Assembly: GCF_027580225.2 (NCBI RefSeq) | Contig: NC_073358.2 | Span: 27,430,501 to 27,494,500 of the forward strand | Length of the DNA: 64,000 nucleotides | From: Misgurnus anguillicaudatus | Lineage: Eukaryota > Chordata > Actinopteri > Cypriniformes > Cobitidae | Direction: 5' to 3' | Shown: positions 1-12,011 of the stretch, piece after piece | Numbering within the stretch: the first letter of the stretch is position 1 | Layout of the letters: each line of letters starts with the position of its first letter | The notes under the pieces: model-generated | Told to the model about the DNA's origin: nothing | The model's database searches: none | What the model saw: only the letters and a program-made list of their open reading frames with translations | Position numbers and translations under genes: made by a program

Positions 1-668
1 TGTCCTCTGTATGAAAATACTTGAATCTCTCCGTACTTGAAGGCCTCTGAAATCAGCCACTGAGAACACAATGGCAAGAAGGGGCAAACAGGAAATTTCA
101 ACAGGAAAACAAATTATGTTATGTAACCTTGAAATCTGGACCTTATTTTGTCTCCCATATACTCCCACTTCTCTGCCATTGTTAATGGCTGTATACCTGC
201 AGCTGCGAGGAAACTTCTTTGCGTAACACCAAAAACATAACGGATTCTGTGGAGAGATGTTAGCTGTTTAACCACTTACCAAAAACATTCCATTTAAGAA
301 CAGTTTAACCTGCTCAGCTGATACTCACAGAACACAAGAGCAATGCAACAATGTTATATCCCAAACTGCCTTATTCCCCATTGTTCACATAAAATTAACC
401 ATCAGAAATTAAATCAGATTTTGGTTGTCTGGGAAAGGCATAAAACTATGAGATAGTAGCATTCATTAAAACACTATTTGCAATGTAAAATTCTCGAAGA
501 TTAAATGTATTAACTGACATGAAATAACAATGAACAACTTACTCCAAATTGTGTGGGTAGATGACTTTTAAATTCAGGAATGCCCAATATTGCAAAATTT
601 TATTAATACGGCATAAGTATAAGTAGTTAACTAATGTTAACAGTTTCAATGTTTGATTTTAAATGTTA
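1..668. other. Gene-free flank, no feature recognised
   Basis: No open frame, splice pattern or repeat that I can name is visible before the TTAA element that starts at 669. The stretch is AT-rich. The last part (about 593-668) may be the left half of an AT-rich repeat whose other half follows the insertion at about 1000-1135. Confidence 0.5.
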
Positions 669-992
669 TTAAAGCAACACTAAAGAACTCTGGCTCTTTG
701 CTCCCCCTACAGGTTAGAAGCGTAATTGTTCATTACCACTGTCATAAATACTGAGGCATAGCTGGCTCTGATTGGATTGTAGGTCTGCCGTAAAGCAAGT
801 TTTTGTAGTTTTCACTCGAACTACAGGACCACTACCCGATGGTTGGAAACTTCTTTACTGCGGTTTTGGCCGATAGAGGGCTACAAAGCGAATGTGAAAG
901 TGCCGTTCACCCTGTTTTGTGTGGATGAACCACTGAAACTTTTTTGGAAACGTTATTTTAAGGTAAAAAAAAACTCTTTGGTGTTGCTTTAA
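669..992. mobile_element. Short TTAA-flanked DNA transposon (MITE)
   Basis: The terminal inverted repeats are visible: TTAAAGCAACAC at the left and GTGTTGCTTTAA at the right, each containing the TTAA target at 669-672 and 989-992. There is no coding capacity. TTAA targets with such ends are typical of piggyBac-type non-autonomous elements, so that superfamily is inferred from the target only. The flanks on both sides look like parts of one older AT-rich repeat that the element split. Confidence 0.75.
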
Positions 993-999
993 TGTTATT

Positions 1000-1135
1000 T
1001 AAATGTTACTAATTTTAATGTATTAGTAAATGCTGAAAATAAAATGCTGTAAAATGATCGTTTATTGATAGTTTATGTTAGCTAATGCATTAATTAATTG
1101 TTAACAAATGGAACCTGATTGTAAAGTGTTATTTA
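1000..1135. repeat. AT-rich interspersed repeat ending in a TTGTAAAGTGTT motif
   Basis: The segment contains several TTAACAAATG / TTAGTTAATG-like words and ends with AACCTGATTGTAAAGTGTT. A copy in the opposite orientation sits at 13829-13938, beginning TTTGGTAACACTTTACAATA. It is a dispersed fish repeat of unassigned class. Confidence 0.55.
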
Positions 1136-1294
1136 ATGGAAATATACACTCACCTAAAGGATTATTAGCAACACCTGTTCAATTCCTTATTAATGCAATT
1201 ATCTAATCAACCAATCACATGGCAGTTGCTTCAATGCATTTAGGGCTGTGGCTCTGGTCAAAACAATCTCCTGAACTCCAAACTGAATGTCAGA

Positions 1295-2479
1295 ATGGGA
1301 AAGAAAGGTGATTTAAGCAATTTTGAGCGTGGCATGGTTGTTGGTGCCAGACGGGCCGGTCTGAGTATTTCACAATCTGCTCAGTTACTGGGATTTTCAC
1401 GCACAACCATTTCTAGGGTTTACAAAGAATGGTGTGAAAAGGGAAAAACATCCAGTATACGGCAGTCCTGTGGGCGAAAATGCCTTGTTGATGCTAGAGG
1501 TCAGAGGAGAATGGGCCGACTGATTTAAGCTGATAGAAGAGCAACTTTGACTGAAATAACCACTCATTACAACCGAGGTATGCAGCAAAGCATTTGTGAA
1601 GCCACAACACGCACAACCTTGAGGCGGATGGGCTACAACAGCAGAAGACCCCACCGGGTACCACACATCTCCACGACAAATAGGAAAAAGAGGCTCCAAT
1701 TTGCACAAGCTCACCAAAATTGGACAGTTGAAGACTGTAAAAATGTTGCCTGGTCTGATTAGTCTTGATTTCTGTTGAGACATTCAGATGGTAGAGTCTG
1801 AATGCGTAAACAGAATGAGAACATGGATCCATCATGCCTTGTTACCAGGTGGTGGTGGTGGTGGTGGTGTAATGGTGTGGGGGATGTTTTCTTGGCACAC
1901 TTTAGGCCCCTTAGTGCCAATTGGGCATCTTTTAAATGCCACAGCCTACCTGATCATTGTTTCTGACCATGTCCATCCCTTTATGGCCATCATGTACACT
2001 GTAAAAAACAATTTGCCTCCCTAACTTAAACATTTCTAGTGACTGGTAACATTGACATTTTTCACTTGGGCCAATAGATTTTCTGTGAATTAAATTTTAT
2101 CAATTGTGGCAACAATCTTTAAACATTAGCTCAATGGGAAATAAGAGGTTGAGCCAATTGAAAATAAGAAACCATGTTTTTTGCCCAATTAACTTTTTGA
2201 AATTGTAGTAGCATTCTTTTTTTTAATTTACCCAATCTGAAAATGTATATTGGTAAAATTATATTGGTAAGGAACCATGCCGAATTGTTTATTTCCTGTT
2301 GTCCTAATAGAAAAAAAAACCACTCAAACTATTTTGTAACTATTTTGTAACATTTATAACATGCTATCCTCAATATGGGCCAACATTTCTAAAGAATGCT
2401 TTCAGCACCTTGTTAAATCAATGCCACATAGAATTAAGGCAGTTCTGAAGGCGAAAGGGGGTCAAACACAGTATTAGTA
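1295..2479 (+). pseudogene. Decayed Tc1-like transposase
   Basis: The N-terminal helix-turn-helix region is readable from the ATG at 1295 (MGKKGDLSNFERGMVVGARR onward). A TAA stop interrupts it at 1526-1528, and reading resumes in the same frame with the second DNA-binding part. Further stops and frameshifts follow in the start of the catalytic region up to about 1990. A foreign segment starting at the TA of 1995-1996 replaces the middle of the DDE domain. The C-terminal end is still recognisable at about 2393-2470 (ECFQHLVKSMPHRIKAVLKA). Several stops, at least one frameshift and the missing catalytic core make it non-functional. Confidence 0.8.
1997..2370. mobile_element. Insertion with a CACTGTAAAAAA end inside the Tc1 transposase
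   Basis: A CACTGTAAAAAA terminus directly follows a TA in the transposase reading frame, as in the TA-target elements at 5435-5630 and 22667-23029. I do not see the matching right terminus, so the right limit is only where transposase similarity resumes. The interior is AT-rich and unrecognised. Confidence 0.45.
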
Positions 2480-2641
2480 TGGTAATCAAGCTTCAGCTAG
2501 TTCAAAACGCTTCTGCAAGAGTGCTTACTCGATCTAAGAAGTATGACCACATAAGTCCAATTCTGGCATCTTTACACTGGCTACCAGTTAAATATTGCAT
2601 ACATTTTAAAATATGTGTGTGTGTATATGTGTATGTGTGTG

Positions 2642-2900
<259 letters not shown>

Positions 2901-3339
2901 TACATATATAGATGCTTTATGCAAATGTATGTTAACAACAGCCTGTTTACATTTTTAACAGAATCACCAGCCATTGTTTTGTATACGAATTTTCCTTTAA
3001 GAAGATTTTTCTTTCTCCATTTTTTTAATTCCCCGGCTAAAAAGTCTGTTTTTTTTCTCCTAGGGGTTTTTTCAACCCGGGGAGGCAGCCTTCTTGGGCT
3101 TAACTTAGCGTCCTCTTCTTTACGTTACATTAGTAATACACATGCTTATAATGTTGATTCATAGTCGCAGCAAATTTAACTGCTTGTGCTATTGTGTATT
3201 ATGTTGTGTTATCTGTCGATTTTCTGTGCTTTCCACTGCTTCCATTAATGTAAAGCTGCTTTGAAACAATCACCAATTGTGAAAAGCGCTATAAAAATTG
3301 AATGGTCTTCCTAATAATCCTTTAGGTGAGTGTACTTTG

Positions 3340-4260
3340 TGTGAAAATTTGTGTAGGGCAGCTAAACGTGGACTAATCTTATCAGTGTTCTGAACGTGTA
3401 GTTTACTACAGGCAATGAATAGCTGGATGGAATCATTTAAATGCTTAAAATAAATTAAACTAAAAAAATTTAAACATATTCTAAGTTAAACATTTTACTG
3501 TATAAAAAACCCTCCACCTAGCTTGGTTGTGTTCCAGTTGGACTTTGTTTTGTTTTGAGGGGACAAAGTGCTAACCTAAACATTACTGTCTATGAATTAG
3601 GTGTGGCTTAATTTAGTTAGATTCTAGAATTGTATCAGTATCATATGTTTTAATACATTTACATCCTGGATCTAAAATAAAATGTAATTCTTTCATAAGA
3701 GCAGAGCTAACATATAACAAAGACTGGGACCTTAAACTGTTAAATTATTTTGTAACAGTAATATAAAGGCAAAGCAAAAAAACTGATTCACAAACCCCAC
3801 TGTAATGTTCTTTATACCATAAAGTAATACTGTATCATAATATAAAACCCATGAAATGTAAAATTCCAGCATTTACAATTAGCAGTGTAAACCAGAGTGT
3901 TTATTGAAATAGCATCCTCTAGTGGCAGTAACAGCCTTGTATTAAAAAATTATGAAAACTAATTACAGTTTTATTGCATACAGTGAACCAACAGAGATCC
4001 CTCCTCCCTCAAACCGAGAAACAGTTTGCATGTGTTTTAATGTGGCTGTAAAGTGTGTGTTGTTTGTGCTATAGCAAAACTTTTGAGCACGATGAGAGCA
4101 GAAAATTGTGCAGAATGTGCAGAAAAATTTAAATGCTGTTACTCTGATCTTCTGATGGGTTTTGATAAATGAGATGAGATAAATGAGAATCTTCTAGATC
4201 CTAAACATTAGAGGAGTAATTGAATTTATAGATTTGTAACAGTTTCAACCCAACAGAGAA
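3340..4260. other. Unannotated AT-rich intergenic stretch
   Basis: No coding pattern on either strand and no inverted repeats that I can resolve. Confidence 0.4.
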
Positions 4261-4263
<3 letters not shown>

Positions 4264-4319
<56 letters not shown>

Positions 4320-4434
4320 CACTGCGGTATACCAGAGAGTGCTGAAAAAGGCTCGTCCCCTGCCAGACTTTGCTGCACCAGCAGAGGACACCTCTGTGTG
4401 TGTGTGTGCGCCTGTGTGTGTGTGTGTGCCTGAT
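4264..4434. repeat. (GT)n microsatellites
   Basis: A run of GT dinucleotides covers about 4264-4315. Two shorter GT runs follow at about 4395-4429. Open frames here encode Cys-Val or Thr-His repeats and are artefacts. Confidence 0.95.
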
Positions 4435-5005
4435 GAGAAAGAAATGCAGCATCGGTGGGAACTGGTCCAGAAAAGCAGAAAAAGTCTTGCCACATTCAGT
4501 GCAGTACAGCGCTGCAGACCAGCGTTATAACAGAGCCCAAAACTCCAAACTGCAGCTCTGACCCCCCCAAACACACTCTCATGCATGCACTGTTACTGTG
4601 TGATGATATGTAATGGAGAGATGCCACTGAATAGCAATACTATATGAGGGTAGTTGACACGTCCTGTGGTGTGGTTCAGTACACTCCATTGTAAACTTAA
4701 TCAGCAGTATTGATTAAATGAATGTCCAATTATAAAGTCCATGTAAATGTTATTTGTCTACCCATGTGATCGTGCGTGTGCAAATGAGGTTACTATACCA
4801 TCAGCACATTTTCTGGAGGGATCTTCAATTTTATGGACAGGGCATAAGAAAAAAATCATTTGTACCAGCCATAGCTATATGGATTATCCGTGGTGCAACA
4901 AAGACTCGTTTTAACCACAGCGTCTTTGCAAAACTCAAAATATGAATAATGTGCAAAGCATCCACATGTTATCTGCAATCCCCAATGGAGGGACCCAAAA
5001 CGGCG
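4435..5005. other. Unannotated intergenic stretch
   Basis: Short open frames exist, but none has splice signals, a recognisable domain or biased composition. I see no repeat structure until the tandem array at about 5009. Confidence 0.35.
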
Positions 5006-5008
5006 AAT

Positions 5009-5700
5009 CACAGAAGAAGAATAAAGAAACTGTTCATATTGGATCAATGGGCTTCTGGTCTTCGCATAGAGATGAATTTTTATACTAAAAAATAAAATAC
5101 AAACCCTTTTGTTTCAGTATAGTTTCAGACTGCTGTATCTCGGAAAAAAATAAAGAAACCATTCATATCGGAGCAATAGGTTTCTGGTATTAGCACAGAG
5201 ATGAATTCCATACTAAAAATAAAATACAAACTCTTTTGTTTCAGTATCGTGTATCTCTGAAGAAGAAATAAAGAAACCGTTTATATTGGAGCAATAGGCT
5301 TCTAGTCTTCTAGTCTTAGCACAGAGATGATTTCATACACTCTAAAAATAAAATAAAACCTTTTGTTTCAGTATAGTTTCAGACTGATGTATCTCGGAAG
5401 AAGAAATAAAGAAATCGTTCGTGTTGGAGCAATACACTGTAAAAAAATTCTGTAGAAATAACAGTATTACTGGGTATTACTGGCAACTAGCTGCCAGTAA
5501 CTTACTGTAGATTTTACATTTATGGTATTTACTGGTAACAGTTTGTTCACAGTTCAATGAACATGAAACATTTTCAGTCTTTATCTTCACTGGCAACCAG
5601 CTGCATATTTACAGCTATTTTTTTACAGTGTAGGGTTCTGCATGGTCTTTTCACAGAGCTGGATTTCATAAAAATACAAAAATAAACCTTTTGTTTCAGA
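5009..5700. repeat. Tandem repeat, about 120-130 bp period, four to five units
   Basis: Each unit contains AATAAAGAAACCGTTCATAT, then GGAGCAATAGGCTTCTGGTC, GCACAGAGATGAATTTC, a CTAAAAATAAAATACAAAC stretch and CTTTTGTTTCAGTATAGTTT. Units differ by substitutions and small indels. The fourth unit is split after GGAGCAATA by a 196-bp TA-target element. Confidence 0.85.
5435..5630. mobile_element. TA-target MITE, CACTGTAAAAAAA family
   Basis: The termini CACTGTAAAAAAATTCTGTA and TTTTTTTACAGTG are inverted, with the TA target duplicated at 5433-5434 and 5631-5632. The interior has the family's CTGCCAGTAACTTACTGTAG word. The surrounding tandem unit shows what the site looked like before insertion. 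Related copies lie at 22667-23029 and 23150-23323. TA duplication suggests a Tc1/mariner-related origin. Confidence 0.9.
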
Positions 5701-5948
5701 ATAAGAAGTCTCAATGCTGCCTTAAAATTTCTGGGTAGTTAAACCTTTAGCTTAGAGTTGACTTATACTGTATGTATACAATTGATTGTTTATTGATTCC
5801 AGTTCCTGCAATATGTAAGAAGACAGCAGCAATAGACACAATTACATTTAGACTTAAGATATTGAACCAGTCTGTCCATGAAAAAAGACAGAAATACTTT
5901 ATACAGCATAATTTATTCATATCGCAATGCATGCTGGATGAATATTGT

Positions 5949-6041
5949 ACAGAACACATGTTGGGTTATAAATAAACATATGCTGAGTGCAACCATGAGT
6001 TGAAGCATAGGTTTATTTATTAACCCAACACGTGTTCTGTC
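5949..6041. repeat. Short palindromic repeat
   Basis: ACAGAACACATGTTGGGTTA at the left is answered by TAACCCAACACGTGTTCTGT at the right with a loop of roughly 25 bp. Half of the same motif recurs at about 11365-11420 (GAACACATGTTGGGTTATAA), so this is a dispersed family. Confidence 0.8.
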
Positions 6042-6327
6042 CTATTTTTATTTAAAACAAATTAAAAACAACCCAGCAGAATATAGAGTATATTTTCATT
6101 AGTTTGGATTATGCTTTGATTAATTGATGACTTTAGTTCGAAGTTTAAGTTATGATTAAGAAAATACATTGAATGAATTCTTTTACACGGCAAGGCTAAG
6201 AAAAAAAGCAGATGTCACAAGAAAAGTATGTGTTCAAACAGCATATAAGAGACATATTTCCTTAAAACTCTTAAAAAAAAACGGATTGGAATTGGAAATA
6301 ACAAAAAGGAAAATAACCACTTTGGTT

Positions 6328-7025
6328 AAAGGAATAGTCTACTCATTTTCAGTTTTAAAGTATGTTATTGCCTTGGCCGGGAGTTGTTGATGCATCCCTC
6401 TGTCATCTGTGTGCGTGCACGTGGGCGCTGGGGCGCGCTGCGACGCTTCGATGGCATTTGGCTTGGCCCCATTCATTCGGTGGTGCCATTTGGAGATGAA
6501 GTTGGAGGTGACCAAGCACATCAACTTTTTTCCTATTTAAGACGAGTAGTTATACGAGCAAGTTTGGTGGTACAAAATAAAACGTAGCGCTTTTCTAAAC
6601 GGATTTAAAAGAGGAGCTACATTTTATGGCGTAATAGCACTTTTGGGAGTACTTCGACTCGGCACAGTAACACCCTCCCTCTCCCATTATGAGAGTGAGA
6701 AGGGGAGCGGACTTTTCAGGCGAGTCGAAGTACTCCCAAAAGTGCTATTACGCATAAAATATAGTTCCTCTTTTAAATCCGCTTAGAAAAGCGCTACATT
6801 TTATTTTGTACCACCAAACTTGCTCGTATAACTACTCGTCTTAAATGGGAAAAACGTTGATGTGTTTGGTCACTTCTAACTTTAGCTCTAAATGGTACCA
6901 TTGAATGAATGGGGCTAAGCTAAATGCTATCGAAGCGTCGCAGCGCGCTCCAGCGCTTACGTGCACCCACACAGATGATAGAGGGATGTATCAACAATTC
7001 TTAGTTAAGGTAATAACATATTCCA
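6328..7025. mobile_element. Long fold-back (hairpin) MITE, arms about 340 bp
   Basis: The two halves are reverse complements around about 6690: the left arm word AGTACTTCGACTCG is matched by CGAGTCGAAGTACT, and CGACGCTTCGATGGCATTTG by AAATGCTATCGAAGCGTCG. The left end carries TTAAAGGAATAGTCTACTC. The right terminus is lost and runs straight into the next hairpin. The left arm at 6365-6530 has G where the right arm predicts A at about twenty positions. A transcript would fold into long double-stranded RNA. Confidence 0.9.
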
Positions 7026-7316
7026 CTTTTTTTAAAATATGTTCATTTTCCAGCTCCCCTAGAGAGAACATTTGATTCTTACCGTATTGGAATCCATTCA
7101 GCTGATCTCCGGGTCTGACGCTAGCAATTTTAGCATAGCTTAGCACAATCCATTACATCTGATTAGACCATTAGCATCGCGCTCAAAAATAACCAAAGAG
7201 TTTCAATATTTTTCCTATTTAAAATTTGACTCTTTTGTAGTTACATCGTGTACCGACAGAAAATTAAAAGTTGCGATTTTCTAGGCAGATATGTCTAAGA
7301 ACTATACTCACAAACT

Positions 7317-8217
7317 CAGGGCCGGCGTCTGGGGGGGGGGCATTCGCGGGCCTTGCCCCCCCCAAACAGGTTGTTGTGCCCCAACACAGTTTTTTTTATT
7401 AATTTAATATATATCAAGAATGATTAAAATAAATTAAACAATGAATGTTTCATGACTTTTAATGTAATCAAATGAGGAAAATATAGTTGATATATGTTTT
7501 CTTTAATTAAAATAGATGAAAATCTGATTGGTTGTTTTGCGGCGTCTCATGCGTCTTTACGTCTTTTTTGCATATTTGTGACTTGATACTAGCAACCATT
7601 TTTTTTCGAGGCATTTCATGGATCGTGCAAAATATGGACATTAGAACATTTACAACGAACCAGCACCGCCTGCTCCATCTGACTTCATGCAAACACCGAT
7701 TGGCCCAAACTTGGAGAATAGAGGTCGAGGTGTAATTTTCAAATCTACAGGACACTGTTTTAAGGAAGTTTAATGGTCGTACACGCCACCTTCAGCTTTT
7801 TTAAAGGTAGCGTTGTTTTAATTTACGGTAGCTTAAATGTGAAGCGTGACTATAGACCGTTAACAGCATTACGACGTGATTATGGTAAGCGGCTTTTAGG
7901 ACACGGTGTGCACTGCGCAGTGAAACCCATTCATTACAATGGCTTGCGCTGAGCGAGGGTGGTTTGTTGTTGCGTCGAGCAAAGTGCAAGCGCAGCTTGC
8001 GCTTACGCCGTGGTCAAAGTTCAAAATAGTTTAACTTTTGCGCATAGTTTGTTTTAAACGGGAAATAAGCTGACAGTCTGTAGCAGTTGTATGAGTGTGT
8101 GCTTGCACTGTATTTGTTGTTTTAATGCCTTGTTTTTGCAATTTATTGTTGCTAATTGCGTGCCCCCTGTTGGAAGCCATGTGCCCTCCTGTTAGTTATG
8201 GTCTGGCGCCGGCTCTG
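7317..8217. mobile_element. hAT-type non-autonomous element inside the hairpin
   Basis: The ends CAGGGCCGGCGTCTGG and TCTGGCGCCGGCTCTG form imperfect inverted repeats. The flanks CACAAACT (7309-7316) and CTCAAACT (8218-8225) are an 8-bp duplication with one mismatch. The hairpin arm sequence continues across the insertion. The poly-G tract near 7331-7340 is part of the left end. No transposase is visible. Confidence 0.75.
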
Positions 8218-8619
8218 CTCAAACTGGCGTAATAATTAGTGACTTTACTGATGTAACATGGCTGCAGCAGGCGTAGTGATATTACGCACTGCCCGAAAAT
8301 AGTCCCCTTGGTTACTTTCAATAGCAGGGGACTATTTTCAGGCAGTGCGTAATATCACTACGCCTCCTGCAGCCATGTTACATCAGCAAAATCCTTGATT
8401 ATTACGTCAGAATTAGAGTATAGTTCCTAGCCATATCTGCCTAGAAAATCAAAACTTTTAATTTTCCGTCAGTCTTAGTACATGATGTAACTACAGAAGA
8501 GTCAAGTTTTAAATAGGAAAAATATTGAAACTCTTTGGTTATTTTTTTAGGTGTGATGCTAATGGTCTAATCAGATTCAATGGATTGTGCTAAGCTATGC
8601 TAAAAGTGCTAGCGCCAGA

Positions 8620-9053
8620 CCATAGATATGTACACTAGATGTCGCCTTGGCGGCGGTTTTGACGCATGCTCAGAGCCCCATCTTAGAACAGGGGTCTTGT
8701 CATAGGAAGTATCTAGGTTAAGCTGCCATCTCCGCCTGTACTTCGAATTCATGGACGATGCCAGACTGTTAGGCCTACTAGCACTATGCATTACAGTTAG
8801 AAAAAGTAGATTTTCATAATATCAAAACTTTAATTTTTTTCTGGATTCAATGCTAAATACATGACTGTTGAAACGAACCAAAAGAAAACCAAGAAAATCG
8901 CATTCATGACGATTTATGGTGATTTTATTTCCGTTACACCATTGCCTACAATGACGCTGATGCGGGATTCCCCTGTTTCAAGATGGCGGCTCTAATTGAC
9001 GCATTCAGTCCAATGAACTGCCGTAGCCAAGGCGACATCTAGTGTATCTATGG
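8620..9053. mobile_element. Inverted-repeat element in the right hairpin arm
   Basis: ACACTAGATGTCGCCTTGGC near the left end is answered by GCCAAGGCGACATCTAGTGT near the right end. The direct repeat CGCCAGA borders it (8613-8619 and 9054-9060), and the hairpin arm continues with CCCGGAG on the far side. A 7-8 bp duplication suggests hAT. Confidence 0.8.
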
Positions 9054-9150
9054 CGCCAGACCCGGAGATTAGCTGAATGGATTCCAAAACGGTAAGAATC
9101 AGATGTTTAACTCTAGGGGAGCTGGAAAATGAGCATATTTTCAAAAAATG

Positions 9151-9855
9151 TAATCTCCTAAGCATGCACAGTTTTCATGTGATGCCATGTCAAATTTTCC
9201 AAATTGCCGACAATTAAGCGACCTGCCTGATGCTTACGTCACATTTAGCATCAACCATTGATCATGCTTATCCTGGCCTGTGCATCAGGAGATGCGTATA
9301 AACCTTTCACTTCACACGTATAACATTATAGTCACCCTTAAAAAATATACATACATACAAAAGTTACATGCATAAGACCTACACGCGACACTACACACAC
9401 CCATGCTCAAGTACAAAAACGCTCTGGGTTTAGATGACAATTGTCCTGATCCAGGAAAACCTGACACTGCTGGTGCAGCCTATTATCAATACCAGAGGGG
9501 GTGGAGGGGGTAGAGAAATGCACAGTCATAGGAAACTTAACTCTGCCAATCTATCATGGATGTGAAGCGAGAAAGTCTTGGACACATTCAAAGTCACAAT
9601 CAGTCACTTTGCTGCTAAATACACACCATATGTAATGCATACGCACATACTTCCCATGTGTACTGCATGTTAACGTAAATCTTGTGTTACGTGAGCTAAT
9701 GACACGTGCCACGCTGCCGGGCACAGGTCAAATAATCATGCTGCTAATGGTGCTGGAGGACCCCTTATGTGACTTCTCAGAGTTGCCTCTAAAACAAACT
9801 GCAATGCAGAAGAGGACCCCAAATAACACTGCCTAACAATGTGAACCCACATTTA
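9151..9855. other. Intergenic upstream region of scn4b
   Basis: No repeat family or reading frame recognised. It lies 1-1.6 kb upstream of the scn4b start codon and could contain promoter elements, but I see no definite motif. Confidence 0.3.
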
Positions 9856-10773
9856 CAGCTCAGAGAGAGAGAGAGAGAGAGGAGCAGAGATAGAAAGGGC
9901 GGGAGGAGGCGAGGGAGAAAAAGGCATTCAGCCAAAAAGGAGAAAAGTTGAGTGAGAGCCAAATATTAGCAGGGAGAGATAGAGAAAGAGAGCGAGAGAG
10001 GGAGGGCTGCTGTTGAAGAGAGTATCTGCAGTTGTCCTCAAACCTCCAGTGATTCAATGCTCCACTGTTCTGTTTTGCCGGTTAGACTGCGCGTGTGCCC
10101 CTCACAAGGTGCGTCAGTGAGAGTGTATGAATGCCTGTGTGAGAGAGGGAGTGCATGTGCGGGGATCAGATCACTCATTCTGCGGACTGATGCCCTCTGC
10201 TTCTGCCAACAGGACACACAGATTTACCTGCGCAACAAAGGTAGCACACAGACATTGCACAGACAAACGCATGCTGACTCAGCCAAAGGCACATGACACA
10301 CACTGCTCGGTCATATTTAAATAATGTTCATACAACTGTCTAACTGTGGACTTCAGTAGGAGACAGCTTTACTGTGATTACAGATCTGTAAGATCTTACA
10401 GTTTTTCCTCATTCATCTCTTGCTGACTTAATCGATTTCTTTTCAATGTGAAAAGGCTGTGGGTAATGTTCTCCTGTTCAAAAACTTTCCGTTTTAACAG
10501 CGACTGATCAACCAGGACACTTATGGGACTATAGAAAAAAGATTTCTTGGCCGTCCAGGACTTTAAGACCTGGGCAGACCTCTCCTTCTTTTCCTTCTTA
10601 AGTTCGGAATTGCAAACACAAATACATCTACTGTGCCATTGCGGAGAGTTGGACGGGACTCTTTATCAATCAGGGTACTGAAAAGAGAAGAGTTCTGGGA
10701 AACTGACAAAACTAAGAGCTGGGGAACGCTGGTGGATGTGAGGAAACGAGCAGAGAAGAAATAGCAGAGCAAC
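9856..10773 (+). promoter_or_regulatory. Probable scn4b promoter-proximal region and 5' leader
   Basis: A GA-rich block (9859-10005) is followed by sequence of higher GC content that leads without a convincing splice signal to the scn4b start codon at 10774. Short frames at 10057-10324 have no family resemblance and are probably leader or upstream frames. The transcription start cannot be placed from sequence alone. Confidence 0.35.
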
Positions 10774-11919
10774 ATGGAGACAAAAAGTAGAGGACATTTA
10801 ACAAGAAGAGAAGATACTTCAGAAAGAACTGTGTGCTGTCTTTTGCTCACACTTATGTTTGGTAAGACCATCTCTCTTATCTTTTCAAAAACTAAGAAAA
10901 AATGACAACAATGCTTATTTCAATGACAGTAAATTAAACAATGTAGAGATTCACTGACAAAAGAAAATACAATTTAATAAACAGTAAACTTGGAAAGCCT
11001 TTGCAACACACAAAATGTCCCCATAAGGTCAAAAATGACTGGTACTGTATCTTTGGTGGGACATTGTGGGGACCATACACACGCACACAAACACTGTTCC
11101 AGCCCTAAATGTTGCATTGCAGTAAAGCTGTAGGATTTAGTGTGATTGGGATGTTTTAAGTCAGCATTAGGTTACTTCTCACATTTCTTCTCCTCTGAAT
11201 GGCTCCAGAGGAAACTATGATCAGAGTTATTTGTGAATGAGTGATAAAGAAGCGGAGCGTGCAAGCAATTTCTCTCTGCAAGCATTTGCCACTGACTATT
11301 TAGTGTAACACATTCAAGGGTTTTTTATTTGTCTAAATTCAGCTTGGTTATTTTTAACCCAATGCTGGACTGAACACATGTTGGGTTATAAATAGACCTA
11401 TGCAAATAACCCAGCAGAATTAACAGTGGATATTCCTGAGCATCAATGTTGTGTAATCTGCTGGAGTACAGTGTGTGGTCCTGTACCGTTTAAAAAAAAA
11501 TTCTCGCCAAGGGTCAAGTTGAATTGTACAAGCTCTTATTGGGACAGTAGTGTACCTGGTTTGATGAGTTACACAGCTGTTTAAACGCAGCACTCAGCAC
11601 TCTCACACAAGCTTGTGTACACACTTTCACATTGAGTGCTAAGTGAACTTCCGGACGCTTGAGAACAGAGAATTCCAGGTGTGTATTCAAGGTCACCAAG
11701 TTCTGGTTTATGCTGATCTATGCATATATAAAAGTCAAGTTCAACATAACATTTTTCAACATTTTAAAAATATTAAGTCGCAACAAGACTTACAAATTGT
11801 ATTTAAACTAATTGAAATTTAAGTATACTGTATACAATGGTAAGGGAAAGCAGTTTGATATCAATCATGTAATTTATAACGAATTGAATCGTGACCATAA
11901 CGAGGATATTTCTATTGAA

Positions 11920-11953
<34 letters not shown>

Positions 11954-11970
11954 TAATAATAATAATAATA

Positions 11971-12011
<41 letters not shown>

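Larger units (their letters stand above)
7026..9150. mobile_element. Fold-back MITE carrying two nested insertions
   Basis: The left arm (about 7026-7316) and right arm (about 8380-8612 and 9061-9150) are reverse complements: GATCTCCGGGTCTGACGCTA pairs with AGCGCCAGACCCGGAGAT, and the central part holds GGCTGCAGCAGGCGTAGTGA. It belongs to the same family as 60675-61472. Two elements interrupt it, at 7317-8217 in the left arm and about 8620-9053 in the right arm. Its outer TTAA ends are missing or altered. Confidence 0.88.

Noticed and set aside
10057..10324. Short plus-strand frames before scn4b
   Set aside because: No signal peptide, domain or splice link to exon 1. They are treated as leader sequence.
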